Assembly: GCA_040222185.1 (NCBI GenBank)
Contig: JAVKDP010000070.1
Span: 1 to 57,111 of the forward strand
Reading direction: 5' to 3'
Length of the DNA: 57,111 nt
Origin: JAVKDP01 sp040222185
Lineage (GTDB): Bacteria; Bacteroidota; Rhodothermia; Balneolales; Balneolaceae
Of the stretch, positions 35,527-43,982 are shown in pieces (the stretch's first letter is position 1; the number at the start of each line of letters is the position of its first letter). Under the pieces are notes generated by a model. It saw only the letters and a program-made list of their open reading frames with translations. It made no database searches and was not told the origin of the DNA. Position numbers and translations under genes: made by a program.

Positions 35527-36102
35527 CTAAGGCTGGAGGTATTCCGATTTCCAGCCATCCTTAGTTAGCGTGAAAAGTTCCCGAATGTGTAACCTGGACT
35601 CATCGAATTCAAGAAACTCGATTCGAACTGGTGTTATGCTAAATCCTCCCCAGTCTTTTGGACGGTTGATCTCGGTATCATTGAATTCTTTGGCTTTAAG
35701 CTTGAGAAGCTCCGTTAGTTTACTGGGATTACTGATTGCTTTTCCCTGTTCCGAAATAGTGCTCACAATTTTGGATTCCGTATTTCTGTTATTGAAATAA
35801 GAATCTGAAAGCAGGTTATCAATGATTTCAGCATTCCCCTGGATACGAACCTGACGTTCGCTTTCAGTCCACCAAAATGTGAGGGAAACTTTTGGGTCGT
35901 GTTGGATTTCAATTCCTTTACGAGAGTTCAGGGGACCTGTAATAACAAAAGTATTGTCGAATACCTCTTTGAGCGACAAGAACCGGCTGTTAGGATAGCC
36001 ATCCAGTCCATTTGTAGATAAGCAGCAAGCCGAGGGAATTCGTGCCCGGCTCTTTTTAAGCTCTTCAGCGTACCAGGTTTTAAACTTTGAAATTGGATCC
36101 AT
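35527..36102 (-). CDS. pdxH: pyridoxamine 5'-phosphate oxidase
   Basis: A 191-residue FMN-dependent oxidase that makes pyridoxal 5'-phosphate from pyridoxine or pyridoxamine phosphate, in the last step of the salvage and DXP-dependent routes. The split-barrel fold is shown by SRFLSLKEV, NSRKGIEIQHDPKVSLTFWW and RQVRIQGNAE. The C-terminus has RPKDWGGFSITP, IEFLEFDESRLHIRELF and an ending LQP, matching the PdxH C-terminal motif. It is about 20 residues shorter at the N-terminus than the E. coli enzyme, as in many relatives. It ends a minus-strand series that includes a PLP-dependent decarboxylase. Confidence 0.88.
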   Translation of the reverse strand: MDPISKFKTWYAEELKKSRARIPSACCLSTNGLDGYPNSRFLSLKEVFDNTFVITGPLNSRKGIEIQHDPKVSLTFWWTESERQVRIQGNAEIIDNLLSDSYFNNRNTESKIVSTISEQGKAISNPSKLTELLKLKAKEFNDTEINRPKDWGGFSITPVRIEFLEFDESRLHIRELFTLTKDGWKSEYLQP

Positions 36103-36110
36103 TCTAAAAT

Positions 36111-36884
36111 TTAATTCATCACAAGATTAGTAGCCCATTCATCACCTTTTTTAAGAAGGTTCCTGAGCGCATGTTTTATAATCCATTTTCTTTCTTTTGT
36201 TGGGCTTTTGGACCAATCCTGGATCACAGACTTAGCAATTTCAGGATTGTCTTTTAAAATATCATTAAGGCAATTGGCTACCGACTTTTGAACATACTTT
36301 GATGAATCGTCTTTCAGGTTTTCAAGAATGGGAAACAATGGACTTGGGTCATCAATAAAAATCTGGAGTTTGGCAGCCCAGGGCAGACGAGGCCTGCCGC
36401 CCTCACTGGCAAGTCTTCTTGCATGCTTGTTTTCATTTTTTGACCATTCTACCATGTAGGTTAATGTTTGCCTGGTGTACTTTTCAAGAAAAGGTCGGAT
36501 TGTATATTCACTCGTATTTCGCTTGGTAATTTCCAGAATCATATCCATCGAAACCTCAAAATTATCCAGGCCATATTTCTCTACGTATTTGGCTATTGGC
36601 ATAATCCAATAGAACTCTTTAAACATCCCGGTTTCTTCTTCATTTTCAGGGCCAAGGATACTTTTTAAAAGAGATGCATTCTCTTCGTAATCATCTCCAA
36701 GTGAACGATGAAGTTCATCTGCAATTAACTCGACTCTATCTTTCAACTCTAATGAGGATACTCCTGAATCAACTCTTTCTACAAAAGAGCTTTTGTCAAA
36801 ACCGAATTGGGAAGCCTGGATTTTATCTGCAAGGAGTTCTGCAAGATCCTTATCAAACCAAAGTTTTAGTTGTTTAAAAGCCAT
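36111..36884 (-). CDS. DNA alkylation repair protein, AlkC-like HEAT-repeat family
   Basis: A 257-residue all-helical protein of the AlkC/AlkD HEAT-repeat glycosylase superfamily. Recognisable stretches are the helical N-terminus (DKDLAELLADKIQ), EFYWIMPIAKYVEKYG, the Arg-rich ARRLASEGGRPRLPWA loop typical of AlkC-like proteins, and HEAT helices with KYVQKSVANCLNDI and ERKWIIKHALRN. Such enzymes excise alkylated purines without flipping them. The 11-base overlap with the decarboxylase gene and eight-base gap to pdxH put it inside an otherwise amine/B6-related operon, an odd location for a repair gene. Confidence 0.83.
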   Translation of the reverse strand: MAFKQLKLWFDKDLAELLADKIQASQFGFDKSSFVERVDSGVSSLELKDRVELIADELHRSLGDDYEENASLLKSILGPENEEETGMFKEFYWIMPIAKYVEKYGLDNFEVSMDMILEITKRNTSEYTIRPFLEKYTRQTLTYMVEWSKNENKHARRLASEGGRPRLPWAAKLQIFIDDPSPLFPILENLKDDSSKYVQKSVANCLNDILKDNPEIAKSVIQDWSKSPTKERKWIIKHALRNLLKKGDEWATNLVMN

Positions 36885-38385
36885 GATTGTTCCGTAGTGA
36901 TTTGTGCAATTCTTGCCCCTTTTGAATTACAATTTTAATCAAGTCATATATCGTTTGCTGGTTGGTTCTGAAATTAACGATGCAGGAACGAAGACAATAA
37001 TTACCATCGATTATGGCATTTGATAAAAACATCTCTCCACCTGAAGCGATCTCATTTAACAATGTTTCGTTCAATTCATTTAGATATTTAACCCCTGCTT
37101 CAGAATCGGTAGGTACTTCTTCAGGTAGGTAACGAAAAGTGGTAATACTGAGCGACTGCGTAACAGCTTCTAACTCCGCATGATTATCAGCCAGATCAAA
37201 AAGTAATTCAGATAGCTGGATGTCTTCCCGAATCAATGTTTGGTATCCGGACCTACCTGCCTGTTGTAAAGCGATCCATACTTTCAATGCTCTAAAGCCG
37301 CGTGAGTTTTGCAGTCCATACTCATAAAAGTTGACAGAAGGTTGGTCAGGGCCAGCATCAAAGTTATAGTATTCAGGGTGGGAGCTAAACGCATTGATTA
37401 AATCCTGGCGGTTTTTTACTAATACGCCACCAGCTTCCAGTGGGCAATACAGCCATTTATGTGGATCGAGAGCGATTGAATCAGCCGACTCTAATCCTTT
37501 AAAAGTTTCTTTTAGCTCAGGTAATGTTGCAGCAGGTACACCATACGCTCCATCAATATGAAACCACAGGTCATACTTTTTTGAGATTTCTGAAATTCCA
37601 TTCAAATCATCAACTTTGCCCGTGCTTACATCACCTGCAGTTCCTACAATCATAAAAGGTTGAAAACCAGCTTCGATGTCAGAAACAATAGCTAATTCCA
37701 ACTTTTCATTATCCATTTGATAGTTTTCGTTGTAAGGAATCCATCTCACAGCTTCTGAGCCATGGCCGAAAAGTATGGCGGCTTTCTCAATCCAGGTATG
37801 AGTTCCTTTTGAGCAATACACGGTCATCGGTTTATCTAAGCCTGCCAACCCTTTTTCTTTAAGATCGATAGGAGCTTTTGCAGTTCTTCCAGCTAAGAAG
37901 CCTGTAAAATTTGCCAAATTACCCCCACTTACAAGTACGCCTCCAGCATCGCTATTATACCCAATGAGTTCCGCCAGCCATTGTATCGTTTGATTTTCAA
38001 TTTCGGTAGCTATTGGACTTAGTATTCCGGCGCCACAGTTTGGGTTTATGGTTGCTGCCAATAAATCAGCCAATGCTCCGGCAGGTGCGGCTGAAGCTGT
38101 TATGTATCCCATAAACCCGGGATGCCCGTTAAATAAAGAATGATCAATAAGCAGATTAGTAGTATGTGCCATTAATTCCTGTAATTCAGTTCCTTCTTCA
38201 GGAAGTGGTCTCAAGGAAAGGGCTTCTCTTAAAACACCAACAGTGTCAGCTTTAGTAATCGGTTTATTAGGAATGTCTTCAGTGAAAGAGATGATGTCAT
38301 CTATTAGTCTATGTCCAACTTCCCTAAACTCATCGGAGTTCATTTCAAGAAAGTCGCTTCTTGTATTTTTCGGTTGGTTATTCAT
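36874..38385 (-). CDS. group II pyridoxal-dependent decarboxylase (aromatic-amino-acid-decarboxylase type)
   Basis: A 503-residue fold-type I PLP enzyme. The cofactor Lys is K310 in SIALDPHKWLYCPLEAG. H196 (GTHTW) stacks on the PLP ring and D278 (WFHIDGAYG) pairs with its nitrogen. HPGFMGYITASAAPAGALADL and GVLVSGGNLAN are further family blocks. Relatives decarboxylate aromatic amino acids, histidine, glutamate or diaminobutyrate, and some act as PLP-dependent aldehyde synthases. It has no signal peptide. The flavoenzyme upstream and pdxH downstream suggest a small pathway making or modifying an amine, with its own cofactor supply. Confidence 0.9.
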   Translation of the reverse strand: MNNQPKNTRSDFLEMNSDEFREVGHRLIDDIISFTEDIPNKPITKADTVGVLREALSLRPLPEEGTELQELMAHTTNLLIDHSLFNGHPGFMGYITASAAPAGALADLLAATINPNCGAGILSPIATEIENQTIQWLAELIGYNSDAGGVLVSGGNLANFTGFLAGRTAKAPIDLKEKGLAGLDKPMTVYCSKGTHTWIEKAAILFGHGSEAVRWIPYNENYQMDNEKLELAIVSDIEAGFQPFMIVGTAGDVSTGKVDDLNGISEISKKYDLWFHIDGAYGVPAATLPELKETFKGLESADSIALDPHKWLYCPLEAGGVLVKNRQDLINAFSSHPEYYNFDAGPDQPSVNFYEYGLQNSRGFRALKVWIALQQAGRSGYQTLIREDIQLSELLFDLADNHAELEAVTQSLSITTFRYLPEEVPTDSEAGVKYLNELNETLLNEIASGGEMFLSNAIIDGNYCLRSCIVNFRTNQQTIYDLIKIVIQKGQELHKSLRNNHGF

Positions 38386-38404
38386 TCTGGTCTAACCCTT
38401 TGTA

Positions 38405-39526
38405 TTAATCTTGCATTAATCGTTGGCCTGTAAAAGCATATTGATCCCATTTTGGTAGGGGATGGAATGCAGATGCCTGTACATCTCTGAATATTCGCTC
38501 AAGCTCGTTTTTCTTGTAAAAACTTTGGCCTCCAATGGCTTCCATAGCCTCTGCAACAGTAGCTTTAGTAGCTTCGGCAACATTAGTTTTGAGGCTCAAC
38601 ATTTTGATAGTAGTATCTTCACTCGGGGTAAAGTCAAAATTATTAGTTAACGTGAACATAGCCGTCCACTGAGTTTGAGCGCTTAAAAGTCTGTTATTAA
38701 GCTTGCCAATAATATAAGTGATATGGCTTTGATTGCGGTGATATTTTTTCCCTTTAGATACCGCGATTTCCATTGCTCTTTCTGCTAGCCCGATATAAGC
38801 TGACATAATTAAAGGCATAGCAACAGTAAGAACTACATTCCAAACCGGGTGGAATCCACTTTGTGGTCTTGCGAGCGCAATAGCAGAATCAGGAATGAAG
38901 ACTTTGTCAAAAACAATAGTTTGAGAACCTGTGCTTCTCATTCCAAGGACATCCCAGTCATCCAGAATTGAAACACCACTGGTATTAAGAGGTACCTGAA
39001 AATGTAATACCTGCATTTCATCAGGGCTTGAAAAAGGAGCACTGGTAACAGCAACATCCCCGGCAATCGATTGGCTCGCAAAATGTTTTCTTCCTGAAAA
39101 TAGATACCCATTCTCTACTTTTTCCATTTCACCGTTCGATTCAAGCCAGTCCCTGGCTCCTGTACTTACCAAAACAGTTTGGTGTTCGGCTACATTTTGC
39201 AGAGTAGAAGCACCAATTCCCTTGTGTTTGTATTTCCAGATGGTAGCAGCCACCAGGTGCTGATGCATGGAAAATGCAAGGGCTGTCGATCCACAATATT
39301 TTGCTAAAATTCTAATCACATCACACATCTCTGTATGGCTTATTCCACCACCACCGAGCTCTTCGGGTATCATAGCAGAAAAGTATCTATGTTTTTTTAG
39401 CGTCTCATAATTTTCGAAAACAAAATCTCCATCCCGGTCATGTTTATTTGCTCTTTCAGCAAATTCTTTACCAATTTTGTTAGTTAATGCTTCCCAATTC
39501 GTTTGCACTGATTCTCTTAATTCCAT
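38405..39526 (-). CDS. acyl-CoA-dehydrogenase-superfamily flavoenzyme
   Basis: A 373-residue member of the acyl-CoA dehydrogenase superfamily. The N-terminal helical domain has FSAMIPEELGGGG and CGSTALAFSMHQH. The middle barrel has DDWDVLGMRSTGSQTIVFD and a VFIPDSA segment. The C-terminal helices close with AIGGQSFYKKNELERIFRDVQ and a FHPLP stretch. GMRSTGS and the ERIFRDVQASAFHP tail resemble the group that includes DszC-type flavin monooxygenases and small-amine or acyl oxidoreductases more than fatty-acid beta-oxidation enzymes. The substrate is unknown. It lies 19 bases upstream of the decarboxylase gene. Confidence 0.87.
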   Translation of the reverse strand: MELRESVQTNWEALTNKIGKEFAERANKHDRDGDFVFENYETLKKHRYFSAMIPEELGGGGISHTEMCDVIRILAKYCGSTALAFSMHQHLVAATIWKYKHKGIGASTLQNVAEHQTVLVSTGARDWLESNGEMEKVENGYLFSGRKHFASQSIAGDVAVTSAPFSSPDEMQVLHFQVPLNTSGVSILDDWDVLGMRSTGSQTIVFDKVFIPDSAIALARPQSGFHPVWNVVLTVAMPLIMSAYIGLAERAMEIAVSKGKKYHRNQSHITYIIGKLNNRLLSAQTQWTAMFTLTNNFDFTPSEDTTIKMLSLKTNVAEATKATVAEAMEAIGGQSFYKKNELERIFRDVQASAFHPLPKWDQYAFTGQRLMQD

Positions 39527-39626
39527 TTTTACATACTTGTTAAGGTTAATGCAAAAAGCTCGTTTAATTCTTGACTGCGTACTTTGCTAAGAAGTTTAAA
39601 TACTTGACTAAAAAGTTCAGGTTATA

Positions 39627-40484
39627 CTAGACTGGAACTTTGCTATACTCACTCGGAGGAACACCGAATCTTGTTTTAAAAGCCCGGCTGAAATGGGAGG
39701 TGTCCTCAAAGCCACTTTCATAAGCAACATCGGTTATGCTTGACGAGTTTTTGAGAAGTAAATTAGCAGAGTAGTCTAATCTTTTTGAAAGGAGCCACTT
39801 TCCGGGGCTTGTATTATAGTGATTGTGAAAATCACGTTTAAAAGTAGATAAACTTCGATGGCTTAGTTTAGCAAATTCACTGAGGCTCAGGTTATAACAA
39901 AAATTTGATTCCATAATCTGAGTAAGAGAAGGTTGACTGTTCTCTGCAATAGATCTTAGATAAGAAGCCAGATGAGTGTTTTCCTTGTTATAGCTAATAT
40001 TCACAAGAAGTTCTTTAAGCTTTAGTTTTAAAAGAGCTTCTTGAGGCTGATTCTCTCCTTTAAAATAGCTAAGCATGGATTGAAAGAAACCCTCCAGATA
40101 GGTATCTGAAGCCAGGGGCGCTGCTGTAAATTGGTGTACAGGTGTTTTGTAAGCTGTCTTTAAATCTAACTCTTGCATCGACTCCTGGATTAAGTCGTCC
40201 GAAATAAAAAAACCCAGCATACAAAAATCATCTTCAAAATTCTGGTGTACCAGAGTAGCTCCTTTCTTAACATACAGAATATCTCCAGCAACCATTATCC
40301 ATTCACCATTAATGGTTTTCCAGGTCTTTTTACCACTCAGTACATATATGATATAATCTGATTGAGAACAGATAGCAGCGCGTTCGTTTTCTAGCGGGCA
40401 GGAATACTCAACACAAATAGTATCATTGATTTCAAACTTGTTGAAAAAAAGGCTGTCTTTAATAATTTCATAAAAATTTCTCAT
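39627..40484 (-). CDS. AraC-family transcriptional regulator
   Basis: A 285-residue regulator. The N-terminal ~150 residues form a cupin-like effector domain (IIYVLSGKKTWKTING, GDILYVKKGATLVHQNF). The C-terminal ~100 residues hold the two helix-turn-helix motifs: LSEFAKLSHRSLSTFKRDFH, and SSITDVAYESGFEDTSHFSRAFKTRFG, ending SEYSK. The gene is directly upstream of the flavoenzyme-decarboxylase pair on the same strand, 100 bases away, and is the natural candidate regulator of that group. The inducer is unknown. Confidence 0.92.
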   Translation of the reverse strand: MRNFYEIIKDSLFFNKFEINDTICVEYSCPLENERAAICSQSDYIIYVLSGKKTWKTINGEWIMVAGDILYVKKGATLVHQNFEDDFCMLGFFISDDLIQESMQELDLKTAYKTPVHQFTAAPLASDTYLEGFFQSMLSYFKGENQPQEALLKLKLKELLVNISYNKENTHLASYLRSIAENSQPSLTQIMESNFCYNLSLSEFAKLSHRSLSTFKRDFHNHYNTSPGKWLLSKRLDYSANLLLKNSSSITDVAYESGFEDTSHFSRAFKTRFGVPPSEYSKVPV

Positions 40485-40557
40485 ACAACAGGTATTAAAG
40501 CCTGATAATAAAAAAATAAAAGGAAGTGCTCAAAAAGTGCACAAAGTGGAGTTTTAA

Positions 40558-41121
40558 TTAAAGATCGGAGGCAAGAGCGTAAACGAGGTTTTCATTATCC
40601 CACAAGGTTATTTCGGTGTCCTTAAGAATAATTTTTTGATCGATAGGAAAATCTTCCATCTTCTTGAAAAGGTACAATGTTGAAATAGCTCCTGAAGGGT
40701 CTTCAATTTTAAGCTGAGCAGCAATATGAAAGTTAATGGAGCAATATCGAGCACCTTTTAATGTATACTTCGAGCTAATCTGATCCGGCAAAATCATACT
40801 AAAATCAAGTTTAGTCATTTGCTCATTTAGCTCAAGTATGCTGTTCGATTCAATATCTGAAGACAAAGCCTTTTCATGATTTAGTGCTACTTCTCTGGCA
40901 TAGTCTAGCGCCACGCTATAACGGTGATGCTTAGTTACCATATTTAAAACCAGGACGGAAGTAATGATTAGGGCAAAAACAGCTGCGGACCTCCAAAGCC
41001 ATTTTGCGGAAGAGAACAATGAGGTGTTCGATGTTTTACCGGATTTAATCCGTCCTAGTTCTTCAGCAGATAAGGACCTGGCGTTATAGAAGGTTTTTAT
41101 ATGTTTATCAAGGTCTTTCAT
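40558..41121 (-). CDS. probable membrane-bound anti-sigma factor
   Basis: A 187-residue single-pass protein. Residues 1-40 are cytoplasmic and helical (KTFYNARSLSAEELGRIKSG), the expected sigma-binding part without a ZAS zinc motif. Residues about 43-62 form the membrane helix and 63-187 a periplasmic domain with a single Cys (GARYCSINFH). The 4-base ATGA overlap with the ECF sigma gene and the size strongly suggest an anti-sigma partner, although the sequence is too divergent for a family call. Its periplasmic domain would sense the signal. Confidence 0.75.
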   Translation of the reverse strand: MKDLDKHIKTFYNARSLSAEELGRIKSGKTSNTSLFSSAKWLWRSAAVFALIITSVLVLNMVTKHHRYSVALDYAREVALNHEKALSSDIESNSILELNEQMTKLDFSMILPDQISSKYTLKGARYCSINFHIAAQLKIEDPSGAISTLYLFKKMEDFPIDQKIILKDTEITLWDNENLVYALASDL

Positions 41122-41585
41122 AAGTCAAGGATTGATTTTTCCTGAAGTTCAACCTGTAGCTTTTTTTTAGTTCGGCTTAGCGTAGAAAGTACCGTACCTC
41201 TGGGAATGCTCATCAAATCTGATATTTCCTGGGCCGTATATTCTTCTACAATTGCCAGGAATAGTATTTCGCGTTTTTTTGGTTCCAGGGTAGATAAGAG
41301 CCTTTCTAAAACTGGTTCTACTTCACCGCCCGGTTCATAACTGGTATCTTTATCAGAAAGATTTTTCTCCCATTTCAAACGGACTTTATGCCGTCTTTTC
41401 TCATCAATAAACTGATTCCGAATTGTGGTAATCAGGTAAGAAATAACCAAAGGCTTCTTCTTTTCGACAAGCTTCACATAGGAGTCTTGTACTAAATCGA
41501 AGGCATCGTCGTGGTGTAGCGTTAATGACAATGCATAACGATAACCTCGATTTAATAACTCATCGGTTTCATCAGAATCAGCCAT
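41118..41585 (-). CDS. ECF-type RNA polymerase sigma factor
   Basis: A short 155-residue sigma factor. Region 2 is recognisable (DDAFDLVQDSYVKLVEKKKPLVISYLITTIRNQFIDEKRR), and region 4 follows after a linker (LEPKKREILFLAIVEEYTAQEISDLMSIPRGTVLSTLSRTKKKL). Both sequences are given here only as landmarks of the usual ECF order. It lies 12 bases downstream of the thioredoxin gene and overlaps the anti-sigma gene. Autoregulation of the three-gene unit is typical of ECF systems. Confidence 0.9.
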   Translation of the reverse strand: MADSDETDELLNRGYRYALSLTLHHDDAFDLVQDSYVKLVEKKKPLVISYLITTIRNQFIDEKRRHKVRLKWEKNLSDKDTSYEPGGEVEPVLERLLSTLEPKKREILFLAIVEEYTAQEISDLMSIPRGTVLSTLSRTKKKLQVELQEKSILDL

Positions 41586-41597
41586 TGGCCAGCGAAT

Positions 41598-41999
41598 TTA
41601 TAAGAACGAATTGATCTTGTTGGTCATTTCCGTTACAGTCTGATTATGGGTTAAACGGGCTTTTACTTCTTTTGTCTTACTATCTATCACCAGGAGGAAG
41701 CCGGTTCCATAATTTTCATCTACAATATTCTGAATTCCTAATGCCGATCCTAATAGTTTGGACTGATGTTCGGTAGAGTTATTAGTGAAATCCAGTTGGG
41801 TAAAAAGTACTGGTTCGCCATCCATTTTATTGGTTAGATCGGTTAATGCTGGTCCCAGGGCACGACATTTTCCGCACCAGTCAGCGTGGAATTTAACTAC
41901 CATCAAGGTAGGTTCAGTCGGGGTTTCTTGTGCAGTACTTTCATTTGAAAAGGAAATTAGAACCGCAAAAATTGAAAAAATTAGCAATAGGTTTTTCAT
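41598..41999 (-). CDS. secreted thioredoxin-like protein lacking the cis-proline
   Basis: A 133-residue protein with a Sec signal peptide (about 1-23, ending STAQ) and a thioredoxin core whose active site is W41-C42-G43-K44-C45 in KFHADWCGKC. The cis-Pro that normally faces the active site (GIPT in thioredoxin) is missing: the aligned stretch reads ENYGTGFLLV. This may alter substrate choice or redox potential. It is the first gene of the trx-sigma-antisigma run, so a periplasmic redox role tied to the ECF regulon is likely. Confidence 0.82.
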   Translation of the reverse strand: MKNLLLIFSIFAVLISFSNESTAQETPTEPTLMVVKFHADWCGKCRALGPALTDLTNKMDGEPVLFTQLDFTNNSTEHQSKLLGSALGIQNIVDENYGTGFLLVIDSKTKEVKARLTHNQTVTEMTNKINSFL

Positions 42000-42339
42000 G
42001 AATCTTTAAATAATGTTTGAATTGATTACATAAAGAATACGAATGAAAGGAAGTTTTGATTGCAGCCTACAGCCAATCTCTCAGTATAGAAAAAGGCCGC
42101 CCCAAACCTTTTGAGACAGCCCTTGTCGTGGTAATAAACTCATTGATATCATTGAAGAATGCTAATTGCTATTGTTTTAAGTATTCCGACTCAGCAAACG
42201 GGCGTTATAAGATTAGATAGGTTTCCAATTTTCTGATCTCAACAAACATACTTACCCGATTCAGATTCAGAGTCTCAGATTATGTATAGGAAAGGAAATG
42301 AGACTAATTATGGTGGCTGGAGCAACGTAATAGGAGCTC
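42000..42339. other. intergenic region with a minus-strand terminator
   Basis: A 340-base gap between the thioredoxin gene and the acetyltransferase gene, both on the minus strand. It must contain the promoter of the trx-sigma unit near 42000-42080 and ends the preceding operon with a GU-rich hairpin at 42090-42124. The 220 bases between that hairpin and 42340 hold no ORF worth calling. They may be a long 3' untranslated region. Confidence 0.5.
42090..42124 (-). terminator. GU-rich Rho-independent terminator, minus strand
   Basis: Read on the minus strand, AAGGGCTGTCTC pairs with GGGGCGGCCTTT over 12 positions including four G-U pairs, enclosing a nine-base loop, and a run of T residues follows. 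It is the likely end of the long operon that starts at 48340. Confidence 0.6.
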
Positions 42340-42834
42340 TCAGGAAAGGGAAATAGAAAATCTCAGTTGGGTATCTTCTTTTTGTTCAAGCTGAAATCCA
42401 AGTTTAGTCAGCAAGTGCTGAGACCTCGTATTTTGATGGGATGTGATAGCTAAAACGGTCTGCATTCCTAATTCCTTTCGTGCCCAACCAAGAACAGCTA
42501 TTGAGGATTCATATCCATATCCTGCTCCTTCAAATTCTGGAAGCAACGCAAACCCCAGGTCCGGATAGTCCAGTTCTTCTCTTTTTAAAAGCCCGCAGAT
42601 ACCGATTGGTGTATCAGATTCATGTAACGCCAGTCGTAAAAGGCCAAATCGAAATTGCTTGTAGCTTAACATAGGGCCTTGTAACAAGTACTTTTCCGCA
42701 TCTTCTTTTGAATAGATATTTCTATCACCAATATGTGTGATCCAGGAAGGAGTATTCACTAACTCAAGAATAAAAGAAGTGTCATCCAGGGTTAACTGAC
42801 TAATGCTAAGTCGATCTGTGGTAATCCGGATCAT
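42340..42834 (-). CDS. GNAT-family N-acetyltransferase (RimJ/RimL-like)
   Basis: A 164-residue GNAT acetyltransferase. The N-terminal TDRLSISQLTLDDTSFILEL stretch, GICGLLKREELDYPDLGFALLPEFEGAGYGYE (motif A, acetyl-CoA binding, given as a landmark) and TSHQNTRSQHLLTKLGF match the RimJ/RimL type, which acetylates ribosomal proteins, tRNA-linked amines or small molecules. Its start overlaps the stop of the next acetyltransferase gene by four bases, giving a tandem pair. The substrate is unknown. Confidence 0.87.
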   Translation of the reverse strand: MIRITTDRLSISQLTLDDTSFILELVNTPSWITHIGDRNIYSKEDAEKYLLQGPMLSYKQFRFGLLRLALHESDTPIGICGLLKREELDYPDLGFALLPEFEGAGYGYESSIAVLGWARKELGMQTVLAITSHQNTRSQHLLTKLGFQLEQKEDTQLRFSISLS

Positions 42835-43424
42835 ACAAACTCACTGAATACTGTGTCTTTAATACCAGCCCATTCGCTTTTGATGATACTGTAACAGACG
42901 GTACTTCTTCTGTATCCGTCAAGCATTAACATGTGGTTCCTTAATTCCCCCTCATAGGTAGCGCCAATCTTTTCAATAGCTCTTCGGGATTGGGCATTTC
43001 TACTATCGGTTCTCAGTTCTACCCGTTCAAAATCAAGGCTTTCGAATGCATATTTTAGTAATAAGATTTTGCAGTTTTTATTTAACCCGGTACTCTGGAA
43101 TTCTTTGCTAATCCATGTCCAACCTATTTCCAGTCTTTTATCATGATTTGAGATATTTCCGAAACTTGAACTACCTGCATAAGCGTTTTTCTCCTTATCA
43201 AAGATTGCAAAAGCATATCGGTTATGTTGATCTTTTGCAGCTAAAGCATTTCTGATATATTTCTCCAGATTGTCTCTGCTACCAAAATAAGAAGGTGAAT
43301 ACTGCAGGAGTGTTGGATGGTTCAGAGCGATTGGAAGTAATTCCTCAAGATGAGAAAGAGAAAGAGGTTCTAACCTGGCTCTATCATTCTCAAGTATAAT
43401 ATCTTTTTGGAAGTTGATACTCAT
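42831..43424 (-). CDS. GNAT-family N-acetyltransferase (RimJ/RimL-like)
   Basis: A 197-residue GNAT enzyme with RARLEPLSLSHLEELLPIAL at the start, GWTWISKEFQSTGLNKNCKILLL as motif A region, and ELRTDSRNAQSRRAIEKIGATYEG, ending with an FNxG-like exposed tail. The sequence differs from its neighbour, so the two probably have different substrates and do not form an obvious recent duplication. The four-base overlap with the downstream gene indicates coupled expression. Confidence 0.87.
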   Translation of the reverse strand: MSINFQKDIILENDRARLEPLSLSHLEELLPIALNHPTLLQYSPSYFGSRDNLEKYIRNALAAKDQHNRYAFAIFDKEKNAYAGSSSFGNISNHDKRLEIGWTWISKEFQSTGLNKNCKILLLKYAFESLDFERVELRTDSRNAQSRRAIEKIGATYEGELRNHMLMLDGYRRSTVCYSIIKSEWAGIKDTVFSEFV

Positions 43425-43445
43425 TGTTTAAATAGGAGTCTTCTT

Positions 43446-43982
43446 TTATTCTATTCTTCTCAATATACGATAGTAGACTACTTCCCCTTTTCCATCATCC
43501 AATGACATTACTAAATCTCCCTTCTTAAAAAAACTTCCCCGATCTTTTCTAACAATATTTATTCCCCACAATTCGAGATAATTTTCTATTTCAGGATTGT
43601 CTATTGTAATGAACTGACCTTGCAGGTTATAGTTGGGAATTTTGTCTTTCGGGAAGCTTTGATACAGTTCTAAAATTTCGTTCGAGGTATAATTTGCTGA
43701 ATCAGATCTCATAAAAGAAAAAACTTTATCATTTTCAAAGAAGGAGAACCATTGATACTTTACTGGCCAAGGATCCACTTTATTTACACTGGGATTCGAG
43801 AGAGGTCTCATTTTCCAGAAACCAATTAATTCCTCTTTAGTTGGAGGTCCTCCAATTTCAGATTCCGTAGAAGCTTCATCTTTAATCTGTTCGAAATTAT
43901 CAACAGCTGGTTCTGTAGTTTTCCTGCTTGGGGTGCATGAAAGAAGAAATACAAGAAAAAATAAAAAAAAGCTTTTTCTCAT
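43446..43982 (-). CDS. lipoprotein of unknown function
   Basis: A 178-residue protein with a lipoprotein signal ending FLLSC (C16) and then an acidic and Ser/Glu-rich spacer. The remaining ~120 residues are aromatic and charged with strand-like runs (VKYQWFSFFENDKVFSF). They resemble a small lipocalin-like or DUF-type beta domain (GFWKMRPL near the start), but no family can be named. Its start overlaps the stop of the aminotransferase gene by four bases. Confidence 0.72.
   Translation of the reverse strand: MRKSFFLFFLVFLLSCTPSRKTTEPAVDNFEQIKDEASTESEIGGPPTKEELIGFWKMRPLSNPSVNKVDPWPVKYQWFSFFENDKVFSFMRSDSANYTSNEILELYQSFPKDKIPNYNLQGQFITIDNPEIENYLELWGINIVRKDRGSFFKKGDLVMSLDDGKGEVVYYRILRRIE

Noticed and set aside
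35527..35564. Inverted repeat CTAAGGCTGG with CCAGCC and CCTTAG at the end of pdxH
   Set aside because: It lies within the last codons of pdxH, the arms compete for the same bases, and no T-run follows on either strand.
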